Below are positions 5,858 through 13,497 of a DNA stretch of 17,648 bases, in pieces; position 1 is the stretch's first letter, and the number at the start of each line of letters is the position of its first letter. A program made the position numbers and the translations under genes. Origin of the DNA: JBDGSM01 sp042217615 (GTDB lineage: Archaea; Nanohalarchaeota; Nanosalinia; Nanosalinales; Nanosalinaceae); the NCBI GenBank assembly GCA_042217615.1, contig JBDGSI010000024.1, forward strand, positions 1 through 17,648, read 5' to 3'. The notes beneath the pieces were generated by a model. The model made no database searches. It was given only the letters and a program-made list of their open reading frames with translations, and was not told where the DNA came from.

Positions 5858-6487
5858 GTGAATTTTGAAGATGCAGTTGAAGAAGCAGTAGAGGCCTCTG
5901 ATGAAAGAGGTTTCACTGAAAGCATTGATCTGATTATCAACTTTGAAGATGTTGATCTCAGTGATCCTAACAACAGGTTTAACGAAGACATTAAGCTGCC
6001 TTACCAGGCTGATGAAGAAATAAAAGTAGCTGTGATAGGCGACTCAATCACGAAAGATGCTGAGAACGCTGATAAAACAATCAGTGAAGACGAACTTGAA
6101 GAAGAATACTTTGAAAACCCTGACAACGCCAAAGACCTGGCTGAAGAGTTCACCTTCCTGATAGCGGAGGCACCTCTGATGCCTAAGATCGGTTCTCAGC
6201 TGGGACAGGTCCTCGGACCTAGAAACATGATGCCTGATCCTATGCAGCCAGGAGAAGATCCAACCGATACCATTGAGGATCTCAGGAACACGGTATCCCT
6301 CAGACTAGGGGAGCAGCCTATTCTACAGGTCAAAGTCGGGAACGAGGAACAAGACACTGAAAATGTCTCAATGAACTGTCAGTCAATCTATGACTTTGTA
6401 GAGCAGCAGATGCCAAAAGGAGGGAACAATATCAAATCCGTCCTTGTCAAGACCACAATGGGTCCAACAGTAGAGGTGAGCAAGTAA
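5858..6487 (+). CDS. rpl1: Ribosomal protein uL1
   Basis: uL1 binds the 23S rRNA L1 stalk, and in archaea also its own mRNA. The 209-residue sequence opens with FEDAVEEAVEASDERGF and the typical IDLIINFEDVDLSDPNNRFNE. The signature LMPKIGSQLGQVLGPRNMMP (about residues 107-126) follows, and the C-terminal lobe has NIKSVLVKTTMGPTVEV. GTG is the start, with GGAGGTG 7 nt upstream. The stop TAA overlaps the ATG of rpl10 (TAATG), so the two are translationally coupled. Confidence 0.96.
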   Translation: MNFEDAVEEAVEASDERGFTESIDLIINFEDVDLSDPNNRFNEDIKLPYQADEEIKVAVIGDSITKDAENADKTISEDELEEEYFENPDNAKDLAEEFTFLIAEAPLMPKIGSQLGQVLGPRNMMPDPMQPGEDPTDTIEDLRNTVSLRLGEQPILQVKVGNEEQDTENVSMNCQSIYDFVEQQMPKGGNNIKSVLVKTTMGPTVEVSK

Positions 6488-7431
6488 TGGTGCAGCCAAC
6501 ACCGGTAAACCTCTCAAGAGAGGAGAAAGAAGAGAAAGTCGAAGAGTTCAAGGAGAAGATCGAAGACTACCCTGTAATAGGAATCCTCGACATGCAAAAC
6601 CTTCCAGCGAAGCAGCTTCAGCAGATCAAGAAGGACATGAAGGACTTCGCAGATATCAAAATGTCCAGAAAGACCCTGATGGAGATCGCAATCGATAAGG
6701 CAGAGAAAGATGACATCGACCAGCTGGAAGAGACGGAAGCAATCCAACCAGCATTCATCTTCTCCGAGAAAGATCCTTTCCAGCTATACCAACTGATCAA
6801 GGAAAACAAGACATCAGCTGCAGCTCAGGGAGGAGAAGAAGCACCGAACGACATCGAAGTACCTGACGGAGACACAGGAATCGGACCAGGCCCAATGCTT
6901 GGAAAACTCCAGCAGAGAGGCCTACAAGTCCAAGTACAGGACGGTTCGATCCATGTCCAGGAACCAGGCGTCATCATCGAGAAAGGAGACACAATCACAA
7001 GAGACGACGCAGAAATCCTCAACCAGCTAGGAATCGAGCCACTGGAGATCGGACTCGACCTAGACATCGCATACAGCGAAGGAGAAATCTTTGAATCAGA
7101 AGCACTCGACATCGACACAGAACAGTACAGAAGTGACGTCGAAGCAGCAGCAAGCAGTGCTTTCAACCTCGCAGTCAACGCAGGGATCATCAACGAAACA
7201 ACAGCAGAGACCATCCTGCAGGAAGCAGTCAGGAAGGCAAAGAACCTGGCGATCAGCGAAGGCCTGCCAGTGGAAGAAACCATCGAGGAAGCACTCGCCT
7301 ACGCAGCAGGGAACGCGGAAGGCCTCGACTCCCAGCTTGACCTTGATGCAGTAGACCTTGAAGAAGAGTCTGAAGAAGACGAAGCAAGTGAAGGCTCTGA
7401 AGAGGACGAGTCTGAGGAAGAAGAGGAGTAA
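6487..7431 (+). CDS. rpl10: Ribosomal protein uL10 (P0), stalk base
   Basis: This is the 314-residue archaeal P0. The rRNA-binding domain is at about residues 10-110 (VIGILDMQNLPAKQLQQIKK, then MSRKTLMEIAI). The archaeal insertion domain, at about 112-185, contains GIGPGPMLGKLQQRGL. A helical spine with SSAFNLAVNAGIINETTAET and KNLAISEGLP forms the docking sites for L12/P1 dimers. The extreme C-terminus is a 35-residue Glu/Asp/Ser tail ending in pure glutamates. The hydrophobic GLG-L/M-F motif that usually closes archaeal P0 is absent. The ATG overlaps the rpl1 stop. It is followed by T/C-rich termination sequence instead of rpl12. Confidence 0.96.
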   Translation: MVQPTPVNLSREEKEEKVEEFKEKIEDYPVIGILDMQNLPAKQLQQIKKDMKDFADIKMSRKTLMEIAIDKAEKDDIDQLEETEAIQPAFIFSEKDPFQLYQLIKENKTSAAAQGGEEAPNDIEVPDGDTGIGPGPMLGKLQQRGLQVQVQDGSIHVQEPGVIIEKGDTITRDDAEILNQLGIEPLEIGLDLDIAYSEGEIFESEALDIDTEQYRSDVEAAASSAFNLAVNAGIINETTAETILQEAVRKAKNLAISEGLPVEETIEEALAYAAGNAEGLDSQLDLDAVDLEEESEEDEASEGSEEDESEEEEE

Positions 7432-7438
7432 AGGCCTC

Positions 7439-7491
7439 TCCTTTTCCTCTTTTCCCTCCGCCCCATAATTTTTTCTCCATGTCTTTTTTTC
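7439..7491 (+). terminator. Pyrimidine/T-rich terminator after rpl10
   Basis: Downstream of the rpl10 stop the + strand holds repeated T and C runs (CTTTTCCTCTTTTCCC, ATTTTTTCTCC, CTTTTTTTC). This is the oligo-T type of signal that ends archaeal transcripts, and it suggests rpl10 transcription stops here instead of continuing to rpl12. Confidence 0.5.
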
Positions 7492-7528
7492 AGTAGATTA
7501 TTAAGGAAAGGATTAGCATATCCTATCT

Positions 7529-7777
7529 ATGGATAAGGTGCTTGAGCTTGTAGTTGCAGCCAGTGTTTTGACTTTAGCTGGAGCTATCGTAATGTTTGCG
7601 GTTTCAAGCGAAGCACAACTATTTGAAAATTCGAGCGAAGACCTTGTCAATGATACAGCGTGTAAGGAAGCGCAGAACATGCTTGAAGAAGGAGATATAA
7701 CTGAGCAACAAATACCTGAGAGATGTAAGCAAGACACCGGTCTAGAAAGAACTCCGTTACAGGCCTTACCTGTTTAA
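7529..7777 (+). CDS. Small single-TM hypothetical protein
   Basis: This 82-residue protein has an N-terminal hydrophobic segment at about residues 5-26 (LELVVAASVLTLAGAIVMFA). It is followed by a soluble Glu/Asn-rich part with two cysteines (C45 in DTACKEA and C66 in ERCKQD) that could form an extracellular disulfide. The topology fits a signal-anchored surface or periplasm-like protein. A pilin-like identity is possible but no prepilin peptidase site is clear. ATG 7529 is preceded by an A/T stretch (GATTATTAAGG, about 7496-7506) at leaderless spacing and by a small inverted repeat, AGGAT/ATCCT (7509-7513 with 7520-7524). It is convergent with the next gene, with a 12-nt overlap. The family is unknown. 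Confidence 0.6.
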   Translation: MDKVLELVVAASVLTLAGAIVMFAVSSEAQLFENSSEDLVNDTACKEAQNMLEEGDITEQQIPERCKQDTGLERTPLQALPV

Positions 7778-8470
7778 CAGTTTTGAAACCTTGGAGGCCT
7801 CGCCTACCAACTGTTTCAACACTTCTTTGTCCTCTCTCTCTACTGCAAGCCGGTATCTTTTCCGCCGGGAGTAAAGCCTCCCTGAAAAAATGTTTACATC
7901 TTTTTCCCTATTCAAGGCCTTGACAGCACCGTTCTCCACAGCTCCCTGTTCATCTACGGCAGCAGGAAGCCCTTTTTCAAATTCTATTGATTCAAAAACT
8001 TTCTGAAGGCAGGCAGGATAACGTAGTTCAAACCTGTCTTCACGGCTGTAAACCGTTGCCGAAGCCTCCAGCTCTTTCTGCAGAAGCTCAGAGAACCTTT
8101 TGACAAGGCTGCTCTCACCTGTAATATAGAAAGGAGTTCCATCCCTGTTAACAGATACAGAACAGGCCACACGAGTCAAAAGCTCTTGAGAAAGATCCAA
8201 TGGAAACTTAAGGCCTTCAACCTTGGCTCCAGAACCTTCTCCCTTCAAATATTTTATCTCATCAGCTTTAACGAACTCTGAGATAAAAGTCGGGGGCAGA
8301 GCAGAACCCTTGCTTCTCCAGTTGTAAACTTTTGAGGCCTTGAAACCTGTACAGTCTGCAGCACTGCTGACACCTTTATCTTCAACCTTGCTCCAGAGCT
8401 TTTCCTCCTTCCCCTCTGGCAGCTTGACACGTAAACCCTGTGGAAGCCGGTCAAAATGAACCAAAACCAT
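7766..8470 (-). CDS. HTH plus LAGLIDADG-like protein inside the ribosomal cluster
   Basis: This is a 234-residue protein read from ATG 8470. An upstream in-frame ATG at 8575 would extend it across the rpl12 promoter and into rpl12, so it is unlikely. Residues about 22-65 look like a helix-turn-helix (KLWSKVEDKGVSSAADCTGF then KASKVYNWRSKGSALPP, the pattern of Cro/XRE-type HTH with the NWR..G..LP ending). Residues about 93-165 resemble a single LAGLIDADG unit: ELLTRVACSVSVNRDGTPFY, then LVKRFSELLQKEL, with D110 in the position of the catalytic acid. Only one such motif is evident. A domesticated DNA-binding regulator seems more likely than an active homing endonuclease. The family call is tentative. 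Confidence 0.7.
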   Translation of the reverse strand: MVLVHFDRLPQGLRVKLPEGKEEKLWSKVEDKGVSSAADCTGFKASKVYNWRSKGSALPPTFISEFVKADEIKYLKGEGSGAKVEGLKFPLDLSQELLTRVACSVSVNRDGTPFYITGESSLVKRFSELLQKELEASATVYSREDRFELRYPACLQKVFESIEFEKGLPAAVDEQGAVENGAVKALNREKDVNIFSGRLYSRRKRYRLAVEREDKEVLKQLVGEASKVSKLLNR

Positions 8471-8498
8471 TTTTCTATAAAGAGCTATGTAGAGAGGT

Positions 8499-8540
8499 CT
8501 TTTAACTGTTCGGTTAGAAGACGAAAAGTAATCTAGGTGA
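8499..8540 (+). promoter_or_regulatory. Divergent promoter region and SD for rpl12
   Basis: The 8471-8547 interval separates rpl12 from the minus-strand HTH protein. TCTTTTAACTG (8498-8508) can serve as a TATA-like element for rpl12 (40-50 nt upstream of ATG 8548), and its complement AGTTAAAAGA serves the divergent gene (28-38 nt upstream of 8470). AGGTGA (8535-8540), 7 nt before the rpl12 ATG, is a good Shine-Dalgarno. rpl12 therefore appears to be transcribed independently of rpl10. Confidence 0.5.
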
Positions 8541-8547
8541 AAACACA

Positions 8548-8859
8548 ATGGAACTAGTTTACGCAGCACTGACACTTCACGAAGCCGGAAAAGAAGTTAA
8601 CGAAGACAATCTTGAAGCAATCGTTGATGCAGCAGATCTCGACGTTGAAGACTCAGAGATCGCAGCACTGGTCGCAGCACTCGAAGACGTCGACATCGAA
8701 GAAGCAATGGAAACAGCAGTCGCAGCAGGCGGCGCAGCCGCAGCACCAGCATCAGAAGAATCTTCCGAAGAAGAAGCTGAGGAAGAGGAAGAAGAGGAAG
8801 ACGACGAAGACGAAGCAAGTGAAGACGAAGCAGCCGAAGGCCTAGGCTCAATGTTCTAA
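8548..8859 (+). CDS. rpl12: Ribosomal protein P1/L12 (archaeal stalk)
   Basis: This is the 103-residue archaeal stalk protein that forms dimers on uL10 and recruits translational GTPases. The N-terminal helical dimerisation domain begins MELVYAALTLHEAGKEVNED and includes LEAIVDAADLDV and ALVAALEDVDIEEAM. An Ala-rich hinge, a highly acidic linker and the conserved C-terminal factor-binding motif GLGSMF follow. The low-complexity linker is normal. It usually follows rpl10 directly; here two other genes intervene. Confidence 0.96.
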   Translation: MELVYAALTLHEAGKEVNEDNLEAIVDAADLDVEDSEIAALVAALEDVDIEEAMETAVAAGGAAAAPASEESSEEEAEEEEEEEDDEDEASEDEAAEGLGSMF

Positions 8860-8901
8860 AAAGGCCTTCAACCCTCTTTTCCCTTCTATATTTCTTTTTT
8901 C
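8856..8901 (+). terminator. Post-rpl12 termination region
   Basis: Directly overlapping the rpl12 stop is a 16-nt element, CTAAAAAGGCCTTCAA (8856-8871), followed by CCCTCTTTTCCC and TTTCTTTTTTCT T-runs. The same 16-mer recurs at 9696-9711 after the next gene. Confidence 0.45.
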
Positions 8902-8946
8902 TAACCAGGCACAAGGTTAAAGAAGTAAAGGCTCCAAGATAGGTTT

Positions 8947-9663
8947 ATGGCTCTAGATATTGGCGAAGTTATAGAAGAAGGTGTAGAGAGAGTAATAGCG
9001 AAAAGCGGATTGAAGTATGTAGGCCTCAGCCTCTTAGCAAGCCTTATAACAGCGGTAGCATCAGGGTCACTGGCCACTGCAGTAGGAGACTCAGCGATGC
9101 AGTCACAACCTGCATTAGCTTTAGGTCTTCCAGCACCGGTCGCAGGCCTTTTAGCAATAGCTGGCGGAATATTTTCAGCTATTTTAGGGATAGCAGGAAC
9201 CAGGCTCTTTGTAAGTGATGAGACCGAGAGCATTCCCAGAGAGTTCTTTACAAGAAACCTTGGCTGGGCGCTGCTTAACCTGATAGTAGGAGGCATAATC
9301 TTTGTAGTTGCTGTAGGAGTAGGATCAATATTCTTCCTGATCCCAGGACTCTTCCTGCTGGTCAGCCTCTACTTCTGGAACATTTTCGTAGTAGTAGAGG
9401 ACGAAAACTTTGTAGAAGCATTCAGCAGCAGCTGGGAACTAACAAGCGACTACCGACTCAAACTATTCGGACTAGGAATAATAGTGGTTGTAGCCGTAGG
9501 AATAGTCAACTTCCTAATAGGCCTAATCCTCGGAGCAATAAGCCTAGCAGGAATCCCAGGCATCACAGCAATCACAACAATCCTGAGACTGATCCCACAG
9601 GCATTCACAACAGCATTCTCACTCGCAGCATCAGCAGAAGCCTACAACCAACTCAGAGAATAA
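8947..9663 (+). CDS. Polytopic membrane protein (GPDPase_memb/DUF7847-like)
   Basis: This 238-residue protein is dominated by hydrophobic helices at about residues 22-45, 56-85, 105-150 (two spans) and 172-232 (two or three spans). That gives roughly five or six TM segments. The soluble connection IFVVVEDENFVEAFSSSWEL, followed by TSDYRLKLF, is the diagnostic VxE....EAF..SW.L......KLF pattern of the membrane domain found in glycerophosphodiester phosphodiesterase-associated and haloarchaeal DUF families. There is no catalytic domain, so it is probably a membrane scaffold of unknown role. Its family assignment is moderate. Weak AGGTTT precedes the ATG, and a TTCTATATTT box lies at about 8884-8893. 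Confidence 0.75.
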   Translation: MALDIGEVIEEGVERVIAKSGLKYVGLSLLASLITAVASGSLATAVGDSAMQSQPALALGLPAPVAGLLAIAGGIFSAILGIAGTRLFVSDETESIPREFFTRNLGWALLNLIVGGIIFVVAVGVGSIFFLIPGLFLLVSLYFWNIFVVVEDENFVEAFSSSWELTSDYRLKLFGLGIIVVVAVGIVNFLIGLILGAISLAGIPGITAITTILRLIPQAFTTAFSLAASAEAYNQLRE

Positions 9664-9695
9664 AAAACCTTCCTACCCCTTATTTCCTTTTTTAC

Positions 9696-9711
9696 CTAAA
9701 AAGGCCTTCAA
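9696..9711 (+). repeat. Second copy of the 16-nt AGGCCT-centred element
   Basis: CTAAAAAGGCCTTCAA is identical to 8856-8871. Both copies lie in the 3' flank of a plus-strand gene with T-rich sequence nearby (TTTCCTTTTTTACC here), suggesting a shared termination-region role or recent duplication of the flank. Confidence 0.6.
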
Positions 9712-9732
9712 ATATTCACTCATAAATAGAAG

Positions 9733-10056
9733 TCAAGAACCATAATCATCTGTAACCTCGTCTACCCCGCTTTCAAGCTCTTCAACCCCCCAATCATCAG
9801 AGTCTCCAGACTCTACTAAATCTTGCGCTGTATTAACAACCTCCTCACAGTACCAAGGATGATCTTCACAATCTATATAATCTTCAACAGTTTGAGAAAT
9901 GTAATCTCTTAGTTCTGAAGGCTTATAGCTTGTTAGGTCATCCGGAACTTCTTTTACTACTTCTTCTGCCAAATTCTCTGGCTCTCTAACCTCTACCACA
10001 TCACTCTGTACTTCTTCTAAAAGGCCTCTCCGTGAGCCATAACCTTCATCACTCAT
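9733..10056 (-). CDS. Small acidic hypothetical protein
   Basis: This 107-residue, strongly acidic protein has no recognisable family. The N-terminus MSDEGYGSRRGLLEEV is followed by a block of helices (PENLAEEVVKEVPDD, KPSELRDYISQTVEDYIDCE), a CEDHPWYC segment with two cysteines seven apart and one His that might bind a metal or form a disulfide, and an acidic C-terminus. No signal peptide is seen. A minus-strand ACTTAAAAA element (about 10080-10089) lies 24-33 nt before the ATG, which fits leaderless expression and supports this as a real gene divergent from alaS. Confidence 0.65.
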   Translation of the reverse strand: MSDEGYGSRRGLLEEVQSDVVEVREPENLAEEVVKEVPDDLTSYKPSELRDYISQTVEDYIDCEDHPWYCEEVVNTAQDLVESGDSDDWGVEELESGVDEVTDDYGS

Positions 10057-10117
10057 ACTGTTGTCATCTGGTGGCTACGTTTTTAAGTATTTTGGTCTGG
10101 GTGTGGTTTTTTCAGAA

Positions 10118-10128
10118 GGATAAAAAAG
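10118..10128 (+). promoter_or_regulatory. alaS promoter (TATA box)
   Basis: GGATAAAAAAG lies 25-35 nt before ATG 10153. This supports leaderless initiation at that ATG rather than at the upstream in-frame GTG 10132, which falls within 4-14 nt of the box. Confidence 0.6.
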
Positions 10129-10152
10129 TCGGTGGGTGTGTTTGTTTTTGTT

Positions 10153-12936
10153 ATGAGTTCTTTGGAGGAGTTGAAGGATAGTATTAAGGATGAGGCTTCT
10201 GAGAATCCTGAGAAGTTTTTTGCCACTGAGGTTTTGCGTGAGAAAGGTTTCAGTCGAGGCCGGTGTAAAAACTGTGGAATGTTTTTCTGGAGTGCTGATG
10301 AAGACCGCGAGGTATGTGGCGAGCCTGAATGCAGCGGCGGTTATACGTTTATCAGTGATTCTCCGACGGATGAGAAGTTCTCGTATATCGAGGCCTGGGA
10401 GATTTACCGCGACTTCATGACAGATCGCGGATACACAGACATTGACCGTTACCCGGTTGTAGCGAGGTGGCGTGACGATGTAGAGTTCACAGGAGCATCG
10501 ATCTACTGCTTCCAGCCATACGTTGTGAGTGGAGAGGCAGAGCCTCCAGCAGACGAACTCGTAATACCTCAGCCAAGCCTTCGTTTCAACGATGTAGACA
10601 ACGTGGGTATCACCGGGAGACACTACGTAATGCACAACCATTTAGGGCAGACATGTTTCCAGCCTCCAGAGAGATACGATCAGAACCGTTACTTCCGCGA
10701 CATGTTCGAGTTCGCAATACAAGGCCTTGGAATACCTGAAGAAAAACTTATACTACACGAGGACAGCTGGGGTGGCGGCGGAAACCTGGGTGCCTGCATG
10801 GAGTTCTTCGTAGACGGCCTCGAACTCTGGAACCAGGTCTACATGTTCTACAAGCAGACACCGGACGGCTACGAAGAATTAGACCTCAAAGTCCTCGACA
10901 TGGGCATGGGACACGAAAGAATAACCTGGATAAGCCACGGAACCGAAACCAGCTACGAATGCGTCATGCCAGAAACCCTGGAAAAAATGAAGAAACGCAC
11001 AGGCCTTGAAGTAGACCAGGAAACCTGGGAAAAATTCCTGCCATACAGCAGCGAACTCAACGTCGACGAAGTAGACGACATAGACCAGAAATGGAGGGAG
11101 ATAGCAGAGGAAATCGGCGAAGACATCGAAGACCTGAAAGATTCTATAAGGCCTGTTGCAGGCCTTTACAGTGTAGCTGAGCATATGAGAGCTTTGATCT
11201 TTGCTCTGGCTGATGGAAAGATCCCAAGCAATACAGGCGGCGGCCACAACCTGCGCATAATTTACAGAAGGGCAAAAGATTTCGTAGAAAGATATGACTG
11301 GGATCTGGATCTTGTAGAAGTGGCAAAGTGGAATGCAGAAGAGCTAGAACCTCTTTTCCCAGAGTTACTTGGCTCCATGGAGGAAATAGAGGAAATACTG
11401 CGCGTAGAAGAAAGAAAATACGAGGCCTCACGAAAGAAGGCTCTGGAGAAGCTTGAAGGCCTTGAATCTCAGCCTTCTCTGGAGGAAATGGTTGAACTGT
11501 ATGAGTCTCACGGTGTTTCTCCTGAGATGATGGAGGAGCACGGCTTTGAAGTACCTGAAGATTTTTACACGCTTTTAAGCGGTGAGGAAGAAGTTTTTGA
11601 AGAAGCTGAGAAGGCCTTCAGTACCGAAAATCTCTCTGAGACTGAGAAACTTTTTTACAGGGATTCTACTTATCGGAAATGTAATGCAGAGGTTGTTTCC
11701 GTCCAGAATGAGGATTGGGTGGCTCTTGACCGAACAGTTTTCTACCCTGAAGGCGGAGGCCAGGAGCCGGATGAAGGCATTCTAAGGTCTGGCAGCGACC
11801 GTTTTGATGTAGTAGATGTCCAGAAACAGGACGGCGTTGTCTTCCATAAAGTGCCGGACCACAGCTTTGAAGAATGTGAAAGTGTTGAAGCCCGTATAGA
11901 CTGGAGTAGAAGAGAGCAGCTGATGCAGCACCATTCCAGCACCCACATGGTTAACGGTGCGGCCCGTGAAATACTTGGAAACCATGTGAACCAGGCTGGA
12001 GCGCATAAAACAGTTGAGAAAGCTCGCCTGGATATTACACATTATGAAAAACTTTCTAGAGACAAGCTTGATGAGATAGAAGGCCTTGTGCAGGACTTTA
12101 TTTCCCAGAACTGCCACATCAATGTTTTAAACATGTCTAAAGCAGAGGCTGAGGACGAGTTCGGTTTCAGGATTTACCAGGGAGGTGCCCCGCCTGGAAA
12201 CGAGGTAAGAATCGTTGAAATAGAGGATGTAGATGTTGAGGCCTGTGGAGGGACACATCTTTCAAGCACCGGCGAGGCTGAAGAGTTTTATATAACAGGT
12301 TCCACACGCGTACAGGATGGAGTTATCAGGCTGGAGTACAAGGCCGGGGAAGCCGCGAGAGAGTTTATAACAGGTATTAAAGATAGAATGGCTGAGATAA
12401 GTAGTTTGCTGGATGTTGAGCAGAGCTCCGGATCCAGAATGCTTCAGAGAGAGCTGTGCCAGATATTCTCGGTGGAACCCGGACAACTGGTAGATACAGT
12501 AAAACGGTTCCAGAAAGAGTCAGAAGAGTACAGAGAAAAGATCAGAAAGCTTTCAGACTTTTTAAATATAAATGAAGAAGTTGAAGGCCTTCAGGGAGAG
12601 AAGACTGTAGATAAAGCACGTCAACTTTTCAAAAAATGGAAGGAAAGAGAGAAAAAGGTAGAGAAACTGGAGTCAGAGGTTAAAGACTTTTTAGAAGAAG
12701 AAATCAAGGAGTCAGATGTCAATGAGGTAGAAGCTGAAGTCCCTACCGAAAACGTAGGCCTGCTGATACAGGTGGCGAAAGAGCTTTCAAACAAGTACAA
12801 AACCTCAGTAACATTGATAGGTGAGAAAGGAGCGGTTTCAGCATCTGAAAACAAAGTAAATGCCAGGGAGAACCTTGAAAAGTATTCAGATAATGTTCAA
12901 GGCAGCGAAGACTTTGCAAAGGCCTTCGATGTTTAA
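10153..12936 (+). CDS. alaS: Alanyl-tRNA synthetase (archaeal type)
   Basis: This enzyme charges tRNA-Ala and edits mischarged Ser/Gly. It is 927 aa from ATG 10153; an in-frame GTG at 10132 adds seven hydrophobic residues but is too close to the TATA box. The archaeal N-terminal zinc-like cluster is C38, C41, C55, C60. The class II core includes QPSLRFNDVDNVGITGRHY and the glycine-rich DSWGGGGNLGACMEFFVDG. The editing domain has HHSSTHMVNG (HxxxH, H594/H598) and ACGGTH (C698/H702), the four zinc-binding editing residues. A coiled coil and a short DHHA1-like C-Ala end follow. The length is slightly short of 900-960 but normal for archaea. Its end overlaps the convergent next gene by 3 nt. Confidence 0.97.
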   Translation: MSSLEELKDSIKDEASENPEKFFATEVLREKGFSRGRCKNCGMFFWSADEDREVCGEPECSGGYTFISDSPTDEKFSYIEAWEIYRDFMTDRGYTDIDRYPVVARWRDDVEFTGASIYCFQPYVVSGEAEPPADELVIPQPSLRFNDVDNVGITGRHYVMHNHLGQTCFQPPERYDQNRYFRDMFEFAIQGLGIPEEKLILHEDSWGGGGNLGACMEFFVDGLELWNQVYMFYKQTPDGYEELDLKVLDMGMGHERITWISHGTETSYECVMPETLEKMKKRTGLEVDQETWEKFLPYSSELNVDEVDDIDQKWREIAEEIGEDIEDLKDSIRPVAGLYSVAEHMRALIFALADGKIPSNTGGGHNLRIIYRRAKDFVERYDWDLDLVEVAKWNAEELEPLFPELLGSMEEIEEILRVEERKYEASRKKALEKLEGLESQPSLEEMVELYESHGVSPEMMEEHGFEVPEDFYTLLSGEEEVFEEAEKAFSTENLSETEKLFYRDSTYRKCNAEVVSVQNEDWVALDRTVFYPEGGGQEPDEGILRSGSDRFDVVDVQKQDGVVFHKVPDHSFEECESVEARIDWSRREQLMQHHSSTHMVNGAAREILGNHVNQAGAHKTVEKARLDITHYEKLSRDKLDEIEGLVQDFISQNCHINVLNMSKAEAEDEFGFRIYQGGAPPGNEVRIVEIEDVDVEACGGTHLSSTGEAEEFYITGSTRVQDGVIRLEYKAGEAAREFITGIKDRMAEISSLLDVEQSSGSRMLQRELCQIFSVEPGQLVDTVKRFQKESEEYREKIRKLSDFLNINEEVEGLQGEKTVDKARQLFKKWKEREKKVEKLESEVKDFLEEEIKESDVNEVEAEVPTENVGLLIQVAKELSNKYKTSVTLIGEKGAVSASENKVNARENLEKYSDNVQGSEDFAKAFDV

Positions 12937-13475
12937 AGAGAGGTACAGTAAGTATCTATCTCTCCCCATTCATTGAACATGTTGCATATTTCTCGGGCGA
13001 TGTTTTCAGAGGTAAGCTCTCCCTCTACAGGTCTAGGAATAATCCTTACCCTGCCATTCGGTCCTGCACGGAGACTCTTGTACCCTATACCTAATGCGTT
13101 AGGATACTCTGTTATTGAAAACTCTTGAACAATTTCGGAGTTCGAGGCCTTGACAACCGAGATATAAGCTCTGTCCTCAAAGTTTTCTGAAATGTTTTGA
13201 AGGCCTTTAAACTGTTTTCTTCCCTCTGTCGAGTTGTATATGGCTGAGAGGAATACAACGTCATTTTGTCTGGCCAGTCTCGCCCTTTGGTTCAGTGTAA
13301 GGTCGAAGGAGCCGTTTACAAATGTTTTGTTTGGCAGTGAGGCTTTTCTATTGTTTTGCTGGTTCTGGGTATCGGTGTTAACCATTGATGAGTAGGATGC
13401 CATTCCTCCGAATGCGAATCCTCCTGCCATTAGAAGGCCTACTATGAGGACGAGGTACTGTTTCATATCTGCCAT
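12933..13475 (-). CDS. Membrane-anchored thioredoxin-fold-like protein, no CXXC
   Basis: This protein has 180 residues from ATG 13475 (MADMKQYL). A longer frame to 13592 exists but crosses the promoter. An N-terminal TM anchor (about 6-27, YLVLIVGLLMAGGFAFGG) is followed by an Asn/Gln linker. The domain pattern then runs DVVFLSAIYNSTEGRKQFKG, an AYISVVKA strand, and FSITEYPNALGIG, matching the thioredoxin beta-alpha-beta and the cis-Pro loop (F.I..YP.). The active-site position has SAIYNS instead of CXXC. The only cysteines are C165 and C178 near the C-terminus. It is likely an extracytoplasmic, redox-inactive thioredoxin-like domain. A minus-strand TTTATAG box (about 13499-13505) lies about 25-30 nt upstream of ATG 13475. 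Confidence 0.65.
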   Translation of the reverse strand: MADMKQYLVLIVGLLMAGGFAFGGMASYSSMVNTDTQNQQNNRKASLPNKTFVNGSFDLTLNQRARLARQNDVVFLSAIYNSTEGRKQFKGLQNISENFEDRAYISVVKASNSEIVQEFSITEYPNALGIGYKSLRAGPNGRVRIIPRPVEGELTSENIAREICNMFNEWGEIDTYCTSL

Positions 13476-13497
13476 GTTTCTTTGTGTTGGCAGGCAA

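Noticed and set aside
7529..7777. Type IV pilin or archaellin
   Set aside because: There is an N-terminal hydrophobic helix, but I see no convincing prepilin peptidase site and the protein is very short, so only a generic TM protein is claimed.
8471..8575. Longer N-terminus of the HTH/LAGLIDADG-like protein
   Set aside because: The extension crosses the rpl12 promoter, SD and start codon. ATG 8470 leaves a normal divergent spacer.
10075..10641. Minus-strand 188-aa open frame opposite the alaS start
   Set aside because: It runs across the alaS promoter and 5' coding region with Cys/Val/Arg-rich shadow composition and no start signal.
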